A stretch of DNA of 56,506 nucleotides from Nitrosomonadales bacterium (GTDB taxonomy: Bacteria > Pseudomonadota > Gammaproteobacteria > Burkholderiales > Gallionellaceae), in contig JACRAT010000011.1 of NCBI GenBank assembly GCA_016234685.1, positions 1 through 56,506 on the forward strand. Direction: 5' to 3'. The notes beneath the pieces are model-generated. The model worked only from the letters and a program-made list of their open reading frames with translations. It made no database searches and had not been told where the DNA came from. Numbering within the stretch: the first letter of the stretch is position 1; every line of letters starts with the position of its first letter. Below, one piece after another: positions 36,759 to 46,624 of the stretch. The position numbers and the translations under genes are program-made.

Positions 36759-37672
36759 TATTTTTCCAGCTTGAGACGTGCTACATCGTTCACGGTGTAC
36801 GGCGTCAGATCGACGAACTGCCCTTTGTAGGACACGCGCACATGGCTGGCGCGACCGATGATGAGCGAATACGGCGCTGCGCCGTTCAGCGTTTGCTCGC
36901 TGCCACCGGGATTGCTTTTGGACAGCAGCACGTTACCGCTGGCATCTTTGACTTCCACCCAAGAGGCGTCTTCGAAGATCAAGCGCAGAGGCGATTCGCT
37001 GCTAGCGACCACTGGTGAGGAAGCAGCACGCGGAGCGACTACGGGCAAAGTCGCAACAGGCGCGGACACCGCAGCTGGCACAGGGACTACCGCCGGGGCG
37101 GACTCTGCAACAGGAGCGGACTCCGCCTGCGGGGCCGATTCGGCCAGCATCACGGGTTCGACATGCAGCGCGGCCTGCTCGGCAGGGGCCTCTGTCTCGT
37201 CGCCGGAGAACAACACGATCAGACCGACGACCACGGCGACCACCAGCCCCGCGCCCCAGATCAGGCCCTGCTTGCTCGTCGGCTCTCCGCCTGAGAAAGG
37301 CACGGTCTCGAAATCTTGCTGCACCGGCTCGTTCGCCACCTGCGCGGGAGGGGGAGCAGGTACGGCATTAGGCAATCTGGCGACCAGCTCGACACCATCC
37401 AACCCGACCACGCGGGCGTAGCTGCGAATGAAACCGCGCACGAAAGCCGGCTCGGGCAGATGTTTGAAGTCGTCGGCTTCCAGCGCCTCGATCTGCTTAG
37501 GCGCGAACTTCACGCGGGCCGCCACGTCCGCCACGCTCATCCCCAGATGCACGCGCGCGTCGCGCAGAGCGCCGCCCACCGAGAACGGCGGAGCGGCTTC
37601 GTCATTGGTCAATGCCGTAGCAAGATTCTTCAGCGCGTTGGCTAGATTTTCGGGTTGTTGGTCTTCCATCAT
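36758..37672 (-). CDS. rodZ: cytoskeletal/cell-shape protein RodZ-like (HTH + DUF4115)
   Basis: A 304-aa bitopic membrane protein. The N-terminal Xre-like helix-turn-helix ([54 protein letters not shown]) is followed by a Pro-rich stretch, one membrane helix near 140 ([19 protein letters not shown]), an Ala/Val/Pro-rich spacer, and a periplasmic DUF4115 beta domain ([14 protein letters not shown]). In E. coli RodZ links MreB to the elongasome. A second ATG directly follows the first, so the start is uncertain by one codon. Confidence 0.9.
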   Translation of the reverse strand: MMEDQQPENLANALKNLATALTNDEAAPPFSVGGALRDARVHLGMSVADVAARVKFAPKQIEALEADDFKHLPEPAFVRGFIRSYARVVGLDGVELVARLPNAVPAPPPAQVANEPVQQDFETVPFSGGEPTSKQGLIWGAGLVVAVVVGLIVLFSGDETEAPAEQAALHVEPVMLAESAPQAESAPVAESAPAVVPVPAAVSAPVATLPVVAPRAASSPVVASSESPLRLIFEDASWVEVKDASGNVLLSKSNPGGSEQTLNGAAPYSLIIGRASHVRVSYKGQFVDLTPYTVNDVARLKLEK

Positions 37673-38430
37673 CGTCCGTAGGTCAACAATTGGGTTTCAC
37701 GCGCATCGGGGTAGCGTTTGCGCAACTGCATGGCATAGCTCTCCGCTGCATTCTGATTACCGAGCTTGCGCTCTATCCTTACCGCCAGCCAGAGGCTTTC
37801 CGCCGTCAATGGCTCAGTCTGGCCCTGCTCGAAACGGGTGAAATAAGCCCGCGCTCCGGCCACATCGCCCCGCTCCAGATTCAATTCTGCCATGCCGAAC
37901 AAGGCCTCGGGCATCCCCGGATGTAGCGCCAAGGCTCGCCGCAAAAAATCGTCCGCTGCCTGCATCTCCCCGCCCTTGCTGGAACACAGCCCGGCATTCA
38001 GCAGCGCCTTGTCCGGCGTAGGATAGAGCGGATTCTTCACTGCGGCCAGAAAATGCGGAATGGACTCCCGCTCCCGTCCGCGCTGGCACAAGAACCAACC
38101 GTAATTATTATGCGTCTCGGAATTGCCATCCAGCCGCAAACCATGCTGAAAATCATCGTCCGCCAGTTGGTCTTCGCGCAGCGCCATCCGCACCAGCGCA
38201 CGCACATTATAAGCGGGCGCGTAGTTGGCATCGGCCTTCAGCGCAACTTCCAACTCCTCCAGCGCGATGGCGAACAGCGAACGTTCGTAATACATCCCGG
38301 CCAACTCGGTGTGTATCCTAGCGCTGGCCTGCGCCCGCTCATTCCCCTGCATCCCGCCTGCATCACGCCCCGAGGGCTGGGTGACACAGCCAGACAAGAC
38401 CAGCAGCGCAAGCGCCCAGAACGGCTTCAC
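37669..38430 (-). CDS. pilW: type IV pilus biogenesis lipoprotein PilW/PilF
   Basis: A 253-aa TPR lipoprotein, the pilotin that helps the PilQ secretin assemble. The lipobox VLSGC gives Cys15 when translation begins at the GTG at 38430. That GTG overlaps the rlmN stop (GTGA); longer in-frame starts run into rlmN and read as nonsense. Several TPR units follow, such as [22 protein letters not shown] and [15 protein letters not shown]. No other pilus genes are in the window; the rlmN-pilW-rodZ order is conserved. Confidence 0.92.
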   Translation of the reverse strand: MKPFWALALLVLSGCVTQPSGRDAGGMQGNERAQASARIHTELAGMYYERSLFAIALEELEVALKADANYAPAYNVRALVRMALREDQLADDDFQHGLRLDGNSETHNNYGWFLCQRGRERESIPHFLAAVKNPLYPTPDKALLNAGLCSSKGGEMQAADDFLRRALALHPGMPEALFGMAELNLERGDVAGARAYFTRFEQGQTEPLTAESLWLAVRIERKLGNQNAAESYAMQLRKRYPDARETQLLTYGR

Positions 38431-39512
38431 CGATGCAGCTCCACGATCCGTTGCCCGGTACGCTTGGTCTTGTCCTGCACCTGCCCGGCCAGCTGGCCGC
38501 AGGCTGCCGCGATGTCGTCGCCGCGCACCTTGCGGGTGGTGGTAACGATGTCGGCCTCGATCAATATCTCGGCAAAACGCCGCACCGAGTCGGCGGGCGA
38601 ACGCTTGTACGGCGCTTGCGGGAAGGGATTGAACGGGATGAGATTGAACTTGCACGGCACGTCGCGGGTGAGCGCGATCAGTTCTCGCGCATGTTTGGCG
38701 GTGTCGTTCACGCCGTCGAGCATGATGTACTCGAAGGTGACGAAATCGCGCGGGGCTTTGTCGAGATAGCGCTGGCAGGCCGCCATCAGTTCGCGCAGCG
38801 GATACTTCTGATTGATCGGCACCAGTTGGTCGCGCAGCGCATCGGTGGGTGCGTGCAGCGACACCGCCAGCGCCACCGGACACTCGTCGCGCAGCCTGTC
38901 CATCGCGGGCACGATGCCGGAAGTGGACACCGTGACGCGGCGACGCGACAGGCCGTAAGCGTGATCGTCCAGCATCATGCGCAGCGCCGTCACCGTATTG
39001 TCGAAATTCAGCAGCGGCTCGCCCATACCCATCATCACCACATTGGTGATCGGCCAGTTACCCTCTGAGTTCTTGCCAATTTGGCGATTCGCCCACCACA
39101 ATTGACCGATGATCTCGGCCACCGACAGGTTGCGATTGAAGCCTTGCTTGCCGGTGGAACAGAAGGCACAGTCCAGCGCGCAACCCGCCTGAGTGGAGAC
39201 GCACAAGGTGCCGCGCTCGGTCTCGGGGATGAACACGGTCTCGACCGCGTTGCCGGTGCCTACATCCAGCAACCACTTGCGCGTGCCGTCAGAAGACTGC
39301 TCTTCGCGCATCACCGTCGGGGCGACAACCGTGGCTCGCTCCAAGAGTTTACTGCGTAGCGAGAGCGCAAGATCGCTCATCGCCTCAAAATTTGGCTCCC
39401 CGGCCTTGTGCACCCAGCGGAACACCTGCTTGGCGCGGAAGGGCTTTTCGCCCTGCTCCGCGAACCAAGCAGTGAGTCCAGCCAAATCAAGATCGAGGAG
39501 GTTTTGTTGCAT
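38427..39512 (-). CDS. rlmN: dual-specificity rRNA/tRNA methyltransferase RlmN
   Basis: A 361-aa radical-SAM enzyme that methylates C2 of A2503 in 23S rRNA and A37 of some tRNAs. The radical-SAM cluster motif is CALDCAFC (C-x3-C-x2-C, near residue 110). The segment [13 protein letters not shown] and the C-terminal catalytic Cys region ([15 protein letters not shown]) are present. ATG overlaps the ndk stop by one base (TAATG). Confidence 0.97.
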   Translation of the reverse strand: MQQNLLDLDLAGLTAWFAEQGEKPFRAKQVFRWVHKAGEPNFEAMSDLALSLRSKLLERATVVAPTVMREEQSSDGTRKWLLDVGTGNAVETVFIPETERGTLCVSTQAGCALDCAFCSTGKQGFNRNLSVAEIIGQLWWANRQIGKNSEGNWPITNVVMMGMGEPLLNFDNTVTALRMMLDDHAYGLSRRRVTVSTSGIVPAMDRLRDECPVALAVSLHAPTDALRDQLVPINQKYPLRELMAACQRYLDKAPRDFVTFEYIMLDGVNDTAKHARELIALTRDVPCKFNLIPFNPFPQAPYKRSPADSVRRFAEILIEADIVTTTRKVRGDDIAAACGQLAGQVQDKTKRTGQRIVELHR

Positions 39513-39937
39513 TAACGTGCGTAGACGTTCAGTGCCGGGAAGAAGTAAGCGATTTCCACAGCAGCAGTTTCAGGCGCATCAGAGCCGTGTACGGCGTTCG
39601 CGTCGATGCTGTCAGCGAAGTCGGCGCGGATAGTGCCCTTGTCGGCCTTCTTCGGATCGGTCGCGCCCATCAGCTCGCGGTTCTTCAGGATTGCGCCTTC
39701 GCCTTCCAGCACTTGGATCATCACCGGACCGGAGATCATGAAGCTCACCAGATCGTTGAAGAAAGGACGTGCGGCATGCACAGCGTAAAAGCCTTCGGCT
39801 TCAGCTCGCGACAGTTGCACCAAACGTGCTGCGGCGATCTTCAGACCGGCGCCTTCGAAACGGGAATAGATTTGACCGATGACATTCTTGGCGACTGCAT
39901 CGGGTTTGATAATCGAAAGGGTACGTTCAACAGCCAT
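39512..39937 (-). CDS. ndk: nucleoside diphosphate kinase
   Basis: A 141-aa enzyme equilibrating NTP and NDP pools. [15 protein letters not shown] opens it, and the active-site His is in [12 protein letters not shown] near residue 117. The start at 39937 is preceded by TTGGAGA; an ATG four codons earlier lacks that spacing. First gene of the ndk-rlmN-pilW-rodZ-ispG-hisS run. Confidence 0.97.
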   Translation of the reverse strand: MAVERTLSIIKPDAVAKNVIGQIYSRFEGAGLKIAAARLVQLSRAEAEGFYAVHAARPFFNDLVSFMISGPVMIQVLEGEGAILKNRELMGATDPKKADKGTIRADFADSIDANAVHGSDAPETAAVEIAYFFPALNVYAR

Positions 39938-40039
39938 TACTATCTCCAACCAGTTAAAGTTAATCAGAATTTCTGAGGGCGCGATTCTAGCAGGGTTTGA
40001 CCGCCCTGTCGCAGGGCATCCCCGCCCCGAGCCGCCCGC

Positions 40040-40945
40040 TCACTCGTTCGCCACCCCGTGCGGCACATGCCCAGTGGCGACGTGCTGACGCGCCGATTCG
40101 CAATGCTTGTGCTGGTCGTCAAAGAAGATGTCCGCACCGAAAGCCTTGAGAAACGCGCCCTTCTCCATCCCGCCCAAAAACAAAGCCTCGTCGATGCGGA
40201 TATTCCAAGCCCGCAAAGTGCGGATGACGCGCTCGTGCGCGGGGGCGGCGCGGGCGGTGATGAGCGCGGTGCGGATAGGCGACTGGTCAGCCGGATAATC
40301 GAGCTGTATCCGGTGCAGCAGCGCCAGAAAATTCTTGAACGGCCCACCCGGCAACGGCGTCATCGCCTCGCTCGCCTCGTTGCTCTCGAACGCATCCAGC
40401 CCGTCCTGCTTGTAGATGCGCTCGGAATCATCCGAAAACAGCACCGCATCACCATCGAAAGCGATGCGCAACTGCGTCGCATCCACCTCGGCCACCGGCT
40501 GCGCCGACGGCAAAATGGTCGCCGCCGCGAACCCCGCCTCCAATGCCTTGCGCACATCACTCGGCTCCGCCGACAAGAACAACTGCGCGCCGAACGCCGA
40601 GATATACGGATGCGTACTCTCCCCGCGCGTGAACGCCGCCCGGCTGATGTCCAACCCATGATGCTTGATCGAATTGAAGATGCGCAGTCCGGTATCCGCA
40701 CTGTTGCGCGACAGCAAGATCACCTCCACGCGCGGATGCGCCGGATCGTGTGTATTCAACGCTAGCAGTTTCTTCACCAAGCCGAATGCCACACCCGGTG
40801 CCAACGGAACATCCTCTCGCTCCACCTGATAGCGGCAATACGCCTCCACGCCTTCGTTCTGGAATACCGCATGGCTTTCGTCGAGGTCGAACAGGGCACG
40901 GGAAGAGATGGCGACAGTTAGTTTTTCTTGTGCGGTGCAGTTCAT
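40040..40945 (-). CDS. cytosolic 5'-nucleotidase family protein (PF06189 type)
   Basis: A 301-aa HAD-superfamily nucleotidase similar to eukaryotic cytosolic 5'-nucleotidase I. It starts with LTVAISSRALFDLDESH, has VILLSRNSADTGLRIFNSI, the HAD-like motif IAFDGDAVLFSDDSE near 164, and a terminal acidic motif DIFFDDQ. It probably dephosphorylates nucleoside monophosphates. ATG at 40945 is spaced 7 nt from GTAGG; a GTG two codons earlier is an alternative. Confidence 0.85.
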   Translation of the reverse strand: MNCTAQEKLTVAISSRALFDLDESHAVFQNEGVEAYCRYQVEREDVPLAPGVAFGLVKKLLALNTHDPAHPRVEVILLSRNSADTGLRIFNSIKHHGLDISRAAFTRGESTHPYISAFGAQLFLSAEPSDVRKALEAGFAAATILPSAQPVAEVDATQLRIAFDGDAVLFSDDSERIYKQDGLDAFESNEASEAMTPLPGGPFKNFLALLHRIQLDYPADQSPIRTALITARAAPAHERVIRTLRAWNIRIDEALFLGGMEKGAFLKAFGADIFFDDQHKHCESARQHVATGHVPHGVANE

Positions 40946-41131
40946 ATTCACGCCTACTGATCTTTTAAAACATTATCTTCGGATGCTAAGACAACAGAGT
41001 CATGCCGCTCTTGGGGTTCGCCTTGCAGCATTTTTCGCATACCTCGACCGCTCTTCGTGGTAACCGTTAAGAAGTACGGATTACAGGGGCAAGGTCAAAA
41101 GTTAACGAATTCATTCTGGAACGCCAATGCG

Positions 41132-42514
41132 TCAACCTGTGTCGCATCCATCTTGCCCGAGCACGAGCACGACCACCATCCCCGCCTCTCCCGGCTGGGC
41201 CTGCCATTCCGCTGCCACGGCCACACCGATGACGCTGACCAGCGCTTCGCCGCAATAGAGCAAGGGCAGGCGTTCGCGCAGCCAGGGCGGCACTCCATTT
41301 TCCTGAAACAGATTTTTGAGTGTACGGGTAGCCGCCTCCGGCTGCGGACGCAAAGTTTCGCCGCCGCAGCGCAGGCGCAGGCTCAATGGCGCACCTTGCA
41401 GTTTGGCCAAACTGATACCTGTACCCTGCCCCGTTTTGAATATCACCCGGCCATGCAATGCAGGCCAAGCCAGCGCATCCTCACCCTGCCAAGACAGCAC
41501 TTGCGCTGCGTCGAACGCTCTCAACAGCGGCAGCAGATGGACTTGATCCTGAAAGCGCCGCACCTGCCAACCGCCATAGTTCACGCACACCGTCGCGTTC
41601 GCGCGCGCGCCACAAAGCTGATGCAGCATCTCATCCAATTGCGCGGCCTGCGGCATGGGCGCCCCCTGACGCTGCAAGTGGTGACGTAGCAGATTCTTCG
41701 CCCGCGCATGGGGCAAGGCGCGTAGACGGGAGACGAGTAAAGGTTCGCGCCCCGTCTCCCCCTGCCCATCTCCCGCATCTTGCGTCGCCATCTCATCCAG
41801 TAATCCGCTCGCTTCGGCGAAGTGCTGCGCACTGCGCGCCAGAGTATCGCGGTAAGCCGGGAAACGCTGCTCCAGCAAGGGCAACACGCGATGGCGCAGG
41901 AAGTTGCGCGGGTAGCTGTCATCGGCGTTGCTCTCGTCTTCGATCCAGCTCAAGCCCTGCTGCGCAGCGTAAGCCAGCAACTCGTCACGAGAGACATTCA
42001 GCAAGGGACGCACGGTAGCCGGTGCGATTTTCGACGCGGCTTTGAGCGGCGGCCCTTCGACCCGGCTCAGGGCAGGCATCGCCGCCACGCCCTTGATGCC
42101 CGCACCGCGCAGCAGTTGCAGCAACAGCGTCTCGGCTTGATCGTCGGCATGATGTGCCAATGCGATGAAGTCGCAGGGCTGGCGGGCGAAAGCGGCCTGG
42201 CGCAGTTTGCGCGCAGCGGCTTCGATGCCGTGCTGGCGCAGCGGCGCGATGTCTACTTTCTCGATCTGCAACGGGATGGCGTAGCTGGCACACAGCTCTA
42301 CGCAAAAATCGGCCCAAGCATCGGCATTCGGGCTGATGCCGTGATGCACATGCACGGCGGACAAACGCCAAGCGAAACGCGGCGCGAGTTGTTGCAACAG
42401 ATGCAGCAACACCACCGAATCGACCCCGCCGCTCAGCCCGACGCAGAGCGCGCGCCCCTCACCCAGCAGCGACTTCAAATCCTGCGTGACACGCTCAAGC
42501 AATATGTGCGACAT
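41132..42514 (-). CDS. tilS: tRNA(Ile)-lysidine synthetase TilS
   Basis: A 460-aa enzyme that makes lysidine at C34 of tRNA-Ile(CAU). The PP-loop is VGLSGGVDSVVLLHLL near 26-40, with the downstream FIALAHHADDQAETLLLQL helix and the TilS C-terminal domains. Between GIKGVAAM and KIAPATVRPLLNVSR lies PALSRVEGPPLKAAS, which looks like an in-frame repeat insertion (42052-42073). The frame is open throughout. Confidence 0.95.
   Translation of the reverse strand: MSHILLERVTQDLKSLLGEGRALCVGLSGGVDSVVLLHLLQQLAPRFAWRLSAVHVHHGISPNADAWADFCVELCASYAIPLQIEKVDIAPLRQHGIEAAARKLRQAAFARQPCDFIALAHHADDQAETLLLQLLRGAGIKGVAAMPALSRVEGPPLKAASKIAPATVRPLLNVSRDELLAYAAQQGLSWIEDESNADDSYPRNFLRHRVLPLLEQRFPAYRDTLARSAQHFAEASGLLDEMATQDAGDGQGETGREPLLVSRLRALPHARAKNLLRHHLQRQGAPMPQAAQLDEMLHQLCGARANATVCVNYGGWQVRRFQDQVHLLPLLRAFDAAQVLSWQGEDALAWPALHGRVIFKTGQGTGISLAKLQGAPLSLRLRCGGETLRPQPEAATRTLKNLFQENGVPPWLRERLPLLYCGEALVSVIGVAVAAEWQAQPGEAGMVVVLVLGQDGCDTG
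42052..42073. repeat. short dispersed repeat read in frame inside tilS
   Basis: GCCCTTCGACCCGGCTCAGG followed by GC closely resembles the very common bacterial word CCTTCGACAAGCTCAGG. On the minus strand it encodes PALSRVEG, the familiar translation of this repeat when it lands in genes. Confidence 0.7.
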
Positions 42515-42601
42515 CGTTCCATTCCGATAAAACGCTGAGGCCGCTCATGTTGGATGGACTCAACACGAACGGCCTCATGGCGACTGACACCGGCTCCGAG
42601 C

Positions 42602-43570
42602 TTACTGAAGCGGGACTTCCTTGAACTTACCGTAGCTCATCAGACGATTGAAGCGGGTTTGCAGCAGCTCGCCCGTGGGGCGGCTTTGCACTTGTCGGAG
42701 CGATTCCTGCAAGGATTTTCTCAGCGCCTGCATCATCGCCGGGTAATCGCGGTGTGCGCCACCCAGCGGCTCGGCCACCACCTTGTCCACCAGCCCCAGC
42801 GTCTTCAGACGCACGGCGGTGATGCCCAACGTCTCGGCGGCATCGGCGGCTTTATCGGCACTCTTCCACAGGATGGAAGCACAACCTTCCGGCGAAATGA
42901 CCGAGTACGTCGCGTATTGCAACATCAGCGTCACGTCGCCCACCGCGATGGCCAGCGCGCCGCCGGAACCGCCTTCGCCGATGATGGTGCAGATCAGCGG
43001 GGTGCGCAGCTCAGCCATCTCGTACAGATTGCGGCCGATGGCTTCGGACTGCCCGCGCTCTTCCGCCCCCACGCCGGGATAAGCGCCCGGCGTGTCGACG
43101 AAGGTGAGAATGGGGATGGCGAACTTCTCGGCCAGCTTCATCAAACGCATCGCTTTGCGATAGCCTTCCGGGCGCGGCATACCGAAGTTGCGGTATTGGC
43201 GTTCCTTGGTGTCGCGGCCCTTCTGATGACCGATGACCATCACCGACTCGCCGTTGAACCGGGCCAAGCCGCCCACGATGGCGGCATCGTCCGCATAAGT
43301 GCGGTCGCCGTGCAACTCATGGAAATCGGTGAACAGATGCTGGACATAATCCAGCGTGTAAGGGCGCTGCGGATGGCGCGACACCTGCGAGATCTGCCAT
43401 GGCGTGAGCTTGGCGTAGATGTCCTTGGTCAATCCTTGACTCTTTTTTTGCAGCCGGGAGATCTCTTCGGAGATGTCCAGCGCGGAGTCTTCCTGCATGA
43501 AGCGCAGTTGTTCGATCTTATTTTCCAGATCGGCGACGGGGGATTCAAAATCGAGAAAGGTCAGTTTCAT
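42602..43570 (-). CDS. accA: acetyl-CoA carboxylase carboxyltransferase subunit alpha
   Basis: A 322-aa subunit of the carboxyltransferase that makes malonyl-CoA with Acc[24 protein letters not shown] opens it. The crotonase-fold core contains [34 protein letters not shown] and [11 protein letters not shown]. Length is normal. It lies 87 bp before tilS on the same strand. Confidence 0.97.
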   Translation of the reverse strand: MKLTFLDFESPVADLENKIEQLRFMQEDSALDISEEISRLQKKSQGLTKDIYAKLTPWQISQVSRHPQRPYTLDYVQHLFTDFHELHGDRTYADDAAIVGGLARFNGESVMVIGHQKGRDTKERQYRNFGMPRPEGYRKAMRLMKLAEKFAIPILTFVDTPGAYPGVGAEERGQSEAIGRNLYEMAELRTPLICTIIGEGGSGGALAIAVGDVTLMLQYATYSVISPEGCASILWKSADKAADAAETLGITAVRLKTLGLVDKVVAEPLGGAHRDYPAMMQALRKSLQESLRQVQSRPTGELLQTRFNRLMSYGKFKEVPLQ

Positions 43571-43651
43571 GCGTCAACCCGTATGTAAAATGAGGTGTCT
43601 TTCGGGGGCGAATGATACAGGATTGCTCCCATTTCAGCCCAAAAAACGCAC

Positions 43652-44659
43652 TCAGACCGAGTAGCTCCCCAAAGATCGAGGCCGTCTCCACAGCGCCCAA
43701 GCCGCGCCAGGCGTGACATTCCAGCGATAGCCGACACCACCTGCGACCACCTCGAATTGCAGTTCATGCAAGCGCCCGGTGCGCAATTCAGCCAGCAGCG
43801 GTTGCGCAAAATCGTGTTCAAAACGCTGCAACTGCGTGCGCCAGACTGCCCAGTCGCCTTGCGCCAGCGCCGCACTTAAGGCCGTCCAAACCAGCAACTG
43901 CTCCCCCTCCGCCAACGGCTGCCAGCGTTCAGGCAAAGCGGAGAACGGCACAGCAGCCGCACCCGCCAAGCGTTCCGCCAAGGGATGATCGGCGCTGACT
44001 TGCGTCAGTTCCGTCGTCAAATCAGCCGCCTCACCGCCGCCCCACAGCCAGAGGCCATTGATCGCCGCAGCGCCGCGCGCCGCGCGCGCCTCGTTCACCG
44101 GATGGGCGTGCAGCAACATCTGTATCTCGTTGTTGAGACTGTGCCAGCGCACCGCCGCTTCGCCGCGCGACTGGAACACGCGGATGTCGCGCCCCCACAC
44201 CTGCGACGGCGGATTGGTCGCCACACCCGGCGCTGCCTCCATGCGCAGATACCAGCGCTGCGGAGACGGCGCAAAAAATGCCAGCCCCTCCTCCGCGAAG
44301 TGCTGATTGAGGCTGGCGACCAGCGCCGCCGACTCCTGCGCCCCCACCCCACCCACCGGCAACAGCACAACCTTGTCGCGCTGCAACACCAGATGCACCG
44401 GCTCGGCGCACAACCAGTAGCCGCCCGCCTCCGTCAAACCATCCTGCGCCCGCAGGCTGGCGGCGACCGGCCATTCGCCATCCGCAGCCTTCATGCCGAA
44501 AGCCCGACACAGCAAAGTCTCCAGCGTCTCCGCTGCCGACTCGCGCTTGCCGCGCGCCAGCAAGGTTTCCAATGCAGGCAGCGACAAGCCCTGACACATC
44601 TCTGCCGCCCATTCCGGCGGCAGGAACAAGCCGCTCACTATGATTCGTACCGTTTTCAT
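43652..44659 (-). CDS. conserved hypothetical protein (phosphoglycerate mutase-like?)
   Basis: A 335-aa soluble protein starting MKTVRIIVSGLFLPPEWAAE. Visible landmarks are PALETLLARGKRE, YWLCAEPVHLVLQRDKVVL, FFAPSPQRWYLRM, the pair NEIQMLLHAHPVNEARAARG and INGLWLWGGGE, then an Ala/Leu-rich helical second half and a final YRWNVTPGAAWALWRR. The HPVN and NGLWLWGGG segments recall betaproteobacterial proteins annotated as phosphoglycerate-mutase-related, but no alkaline-phosphatase metal motif is evident. I treat it as unknown. The ATG at 44659 has a weak ribosome site. Confidence 0.7.
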   Translation of the reverse strand: MKTVRIIVSGLFLPPEWAAEMCQGLSLPALETLLARGKRESAAETLETLLCRAFGMKAADGEWPVAASLRAQDGLTEAGGYWLCAEPVHLVLQRDKVVLLPVGGVGAQESAALVASLNQHFAEEGLAFFAPSPQRWYLRMEAAPGVATNPPSQVWGRDIRVFQSRGEAAVRWHSLNNEIQMLLHAHPVNEARAARGAAAINGLWLWGGGEAADLTTELTQVSADHPLAERLAGAAAVPFSALPERWQPLAEGEQLLVWTALSAALAQGDWAVWRTQLQRFEHDFAQPLLAELRTGRLHELQFEVVAGGVGYRWNVTPGAAWALWRRPRSLGSYSV

Positions 44660-44799
44660 GCAGGCAAGTTTACCAGAGGTATGCTGGACACCTAATCGAC
44701 CCAAGATAGCAGCGCCCTACAGCCTGACACCCAGCTTGTTCTGTTGTACCATCCTCGCCAGTCGCATCTCTTGCGACTTGGCCTTTCGGACTTTCTAAA

Positions 44800-45063
44800 T
44801 TGGGAAAACTGGAAAACATACTGATAGCCATTCTGCGCGGAGCGTCTGACAACAACATCTCTTTCCAACATCTCTTTCTCAGAACTGCGCTATGTGCTGG
44901 ATTCACTCGGCTTCCAAGTTCGCATCAAGGGCGATCATTTCATCTACACGCGGGAAGATATTGCCGAGATCATCAACATTCAGCCACACAAGGCGGCAAA
45001 GCCAAAGCCTACCAAGTAAAACAGCTACGCAACTTGATCCTTAAATACAAACTGGCGAGGTAA
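44800..45063 (+). pseudogene. HicA-type toxin, garbled by two compensating frameshifts
   Basis: The frame opens (TTG) with GKLENILIAILRGASDNNISF and closes with GGKAKAYQVKQLRNLILKYK, both HicA/YcfA-like. The centre reads as HicA only in another frame: SELRYVLDSLGFQVRIKGDH then FIYTREDIAEIINIQP, with the catalytic-type GDHFIY. A perfect 13-bp tandem duplication (CAACATCTCTTTC at 44853-44865 and 44866-44878) shifts the frame, and an extra CA at 44985-44990 restores it; the sum is +15. The product would keep HicA ends and lose the core with its catalytic His. Intact hicB follows 4 bp later. Confidence 0.82.
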
Positions 45064-45067
45064 AACC

Positions 45068-45280
45068 ATGCAAAACCGTTACGAACTTGTCATCTATTGG
45101 AGCAATGAAGACCAGCGCTTCATCGTCGAAGTGCCGGAGTTGCCCGGCTGCATGGCTGATGGCGACACCTACCAGAATGCCGTGCAAAATGCCGAGATCG
45201 TGATTGCCGAATGGCTGGAAACCGCGCAAGCCTTGGGACGCGCCATCCCACAGCCCGCTGGTCGGCTCATGTACGCCTGA
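45068..45280 (+). CDS. hicB: HicB family antitoxin
   Basis: A 70-aa antitoxin with the UPF0150/HicB signature YELVIYWSNEDQRFIVEVPE, LPGCMADGDTYQNAVQNAE and AIPQPAGRLMYA. It has the partial RNase H-like fold only, with no C-terminal DNA-binding domain. It stands directly behind the damaged hicA, so it is now probably an orphan antitoxin that may still neutralise related toxins. Confidence 0.9.
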   Translation: MQNRYELVIYWSNEDQRFIVEVPELPGCMADGDTYQNAVQNAEIVIAEWLETAQALGRAIPQPAGRLMYA

Positions 45281-45379
45281 TGCGCCACATCGAACAACAA
45301 CCAAACCGACAGGCATAGCCGCCCGCCCCCCGCCTTCTTGTGGCAAACTAGCGCCCAAATTTCCTGTCGGCTTTCCACT

Positions 45380-46624
45380 TTGCGTCCCTACGAACTTCTC
45401 ATCGGTCTGCGTTACACCCGCGCCAAGCGCCGCAACCACTTCATCTCGTTCATCTCGCTGATCTCGATGCTTGGCATCGCGCTCGGGGTGGCAGCGCTCA
45501 TCATCGTGCTTTCGGTGATGAACGGCTTTCAGAAAGAGATCCGCGCCCGCATCTTGGGCGTAACGCCGCATCTGCAAGTCAGCGGCGATAGCGGGCAGAT
45601 TGTCGATTGGCAGCCGGTGCTGGACACTGTCGCCAAGCACCCGGAAGTGCGCGCCGCAGCGCCTTACGTCAATGGTCAGGGCATGTTGTCGCTGAACGAG
45701 AGCGTGCAAGGCGTAATGGTGCGCGGCATCCTGCCTGATGCGGAGAATCGCCTCGCCCGGATGGGCGAGAAGATGAAGGCGGGTAGCTTCGCCGATCTGC
45801 GCCCCGGTGAGTTCGGCGTGGTGCTGGGCATCGACCTCGCCCGTGCGCTGGGCGCGCGCGTCGGCGACACCGTGCTGCTCATCACGCCGCAAGGACAGAT
45901 CACCCCCGCTGGGATGTTGCCGCGCCTGAAGCAATTCCACGTCACCGGCGTGTTCGAGATCGGCATGGCTCCCTACGACAACGCCCTCGCCCTGATCCAC
46001 CTGAATGATGCGCAGAAACTGTTCCGCATGGGCGACGCGGTGAGCGGCATCAGCGGCAATCTGCTCGATCTCGACCGCGCACCGCAAGTCGCCGTCGAGC
46101 TGGAGACTCAGTTGCCGCCCAACACTTACGCCAGCGACTGGACGCGGCAGAACGCCAACTACTTCAGCGTGGTGGCGATGGAAAAGAAAATGATGTTCAT
46201 CATCCTGTCACTGATCGTGCTGGTCGCCGCCTTCAACATCGTCTCCACTTTGGTGATGGCCGTCACCGACAAGCAGGCCGACATCGCCATCCTGCGCACG
46301 TTGGGCGCATCGCCCGCCAGCATTATGAAAATCTTCATGGTGCAGGGCGTGCTGATCGGGGTCATCGGGCTGGGGCTGGGTGTGGCGGGCGGCGTGGTGA
46401 TCGCGCTCAACATCGGCATCATCGTGCCGTTCATCGAACACCTGTTCGGCGTTCAATTCCTCTCCAAGGAGTTCTATTACATCAGCGAACTGCCCTCCGA
46501 CCTGCACAGCGCCGACGTGATCGTGGTCGCGTCCATGTCATTCTTCATCAGCCTGCTCGCCACGCTCTATCCGAGCTGGCGCGCGGCCAAGGTGCAACCA
46601 GCTGAGGCGTTGCGCTATGAGTGA
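45380..46624 (+). CDS. lolC: lipoprotein-releasing ABC transporter permease LolC/LolE
   Basis: A 414-aa inner-membrane subunit of LolCDE, which extracts lipoproteins for outer membrane sorting. One N-terminal membrane helix ([20 protein letters not shown]), a large periplasmic domain (about 50-265), then three helices ([60 protein letters not shown]). [16 protein letters not shown] is the usual N terminus, so I start at the TTG at 45380; no ATG fits. It overlaps lolD by 8 nt. Confidence 0.92.
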   Translation: MRPYELLIGLRYTRAKRRNHFISFISLISMLGIALGVAALIIVLSVMNGFQKEIRARILGVTPHLQVSGDSGQIVDWQPVLDTVAKHPEVRAAAPYVNGQGMLSLNESVQGVMVRGILPDAENRLARMGEKMKAGSFADLRPGEFGVVLGIDLARALGARVGDTVLLITPQGQITPAGMLPRLKQFHVTGVFEIGMAPYDNALALIHLNDAQKLFRMGDAVSGISGNLLDLDRAPQVAVELETQLPPNTYASDWTRQNANYFSVVAMEKKMMFIILSLIVLVAAFNIVSTLVMAVTDKQADIAILRTLGASPASIMKIFMVQGVLIGVIGLGLGVAGGVVIALNIGIIVPFIEHLFGVQFLSKEFYYISELPSDLHSADVIVVASMSFFISLLATLYPSWRAAKVQPAEALRYE

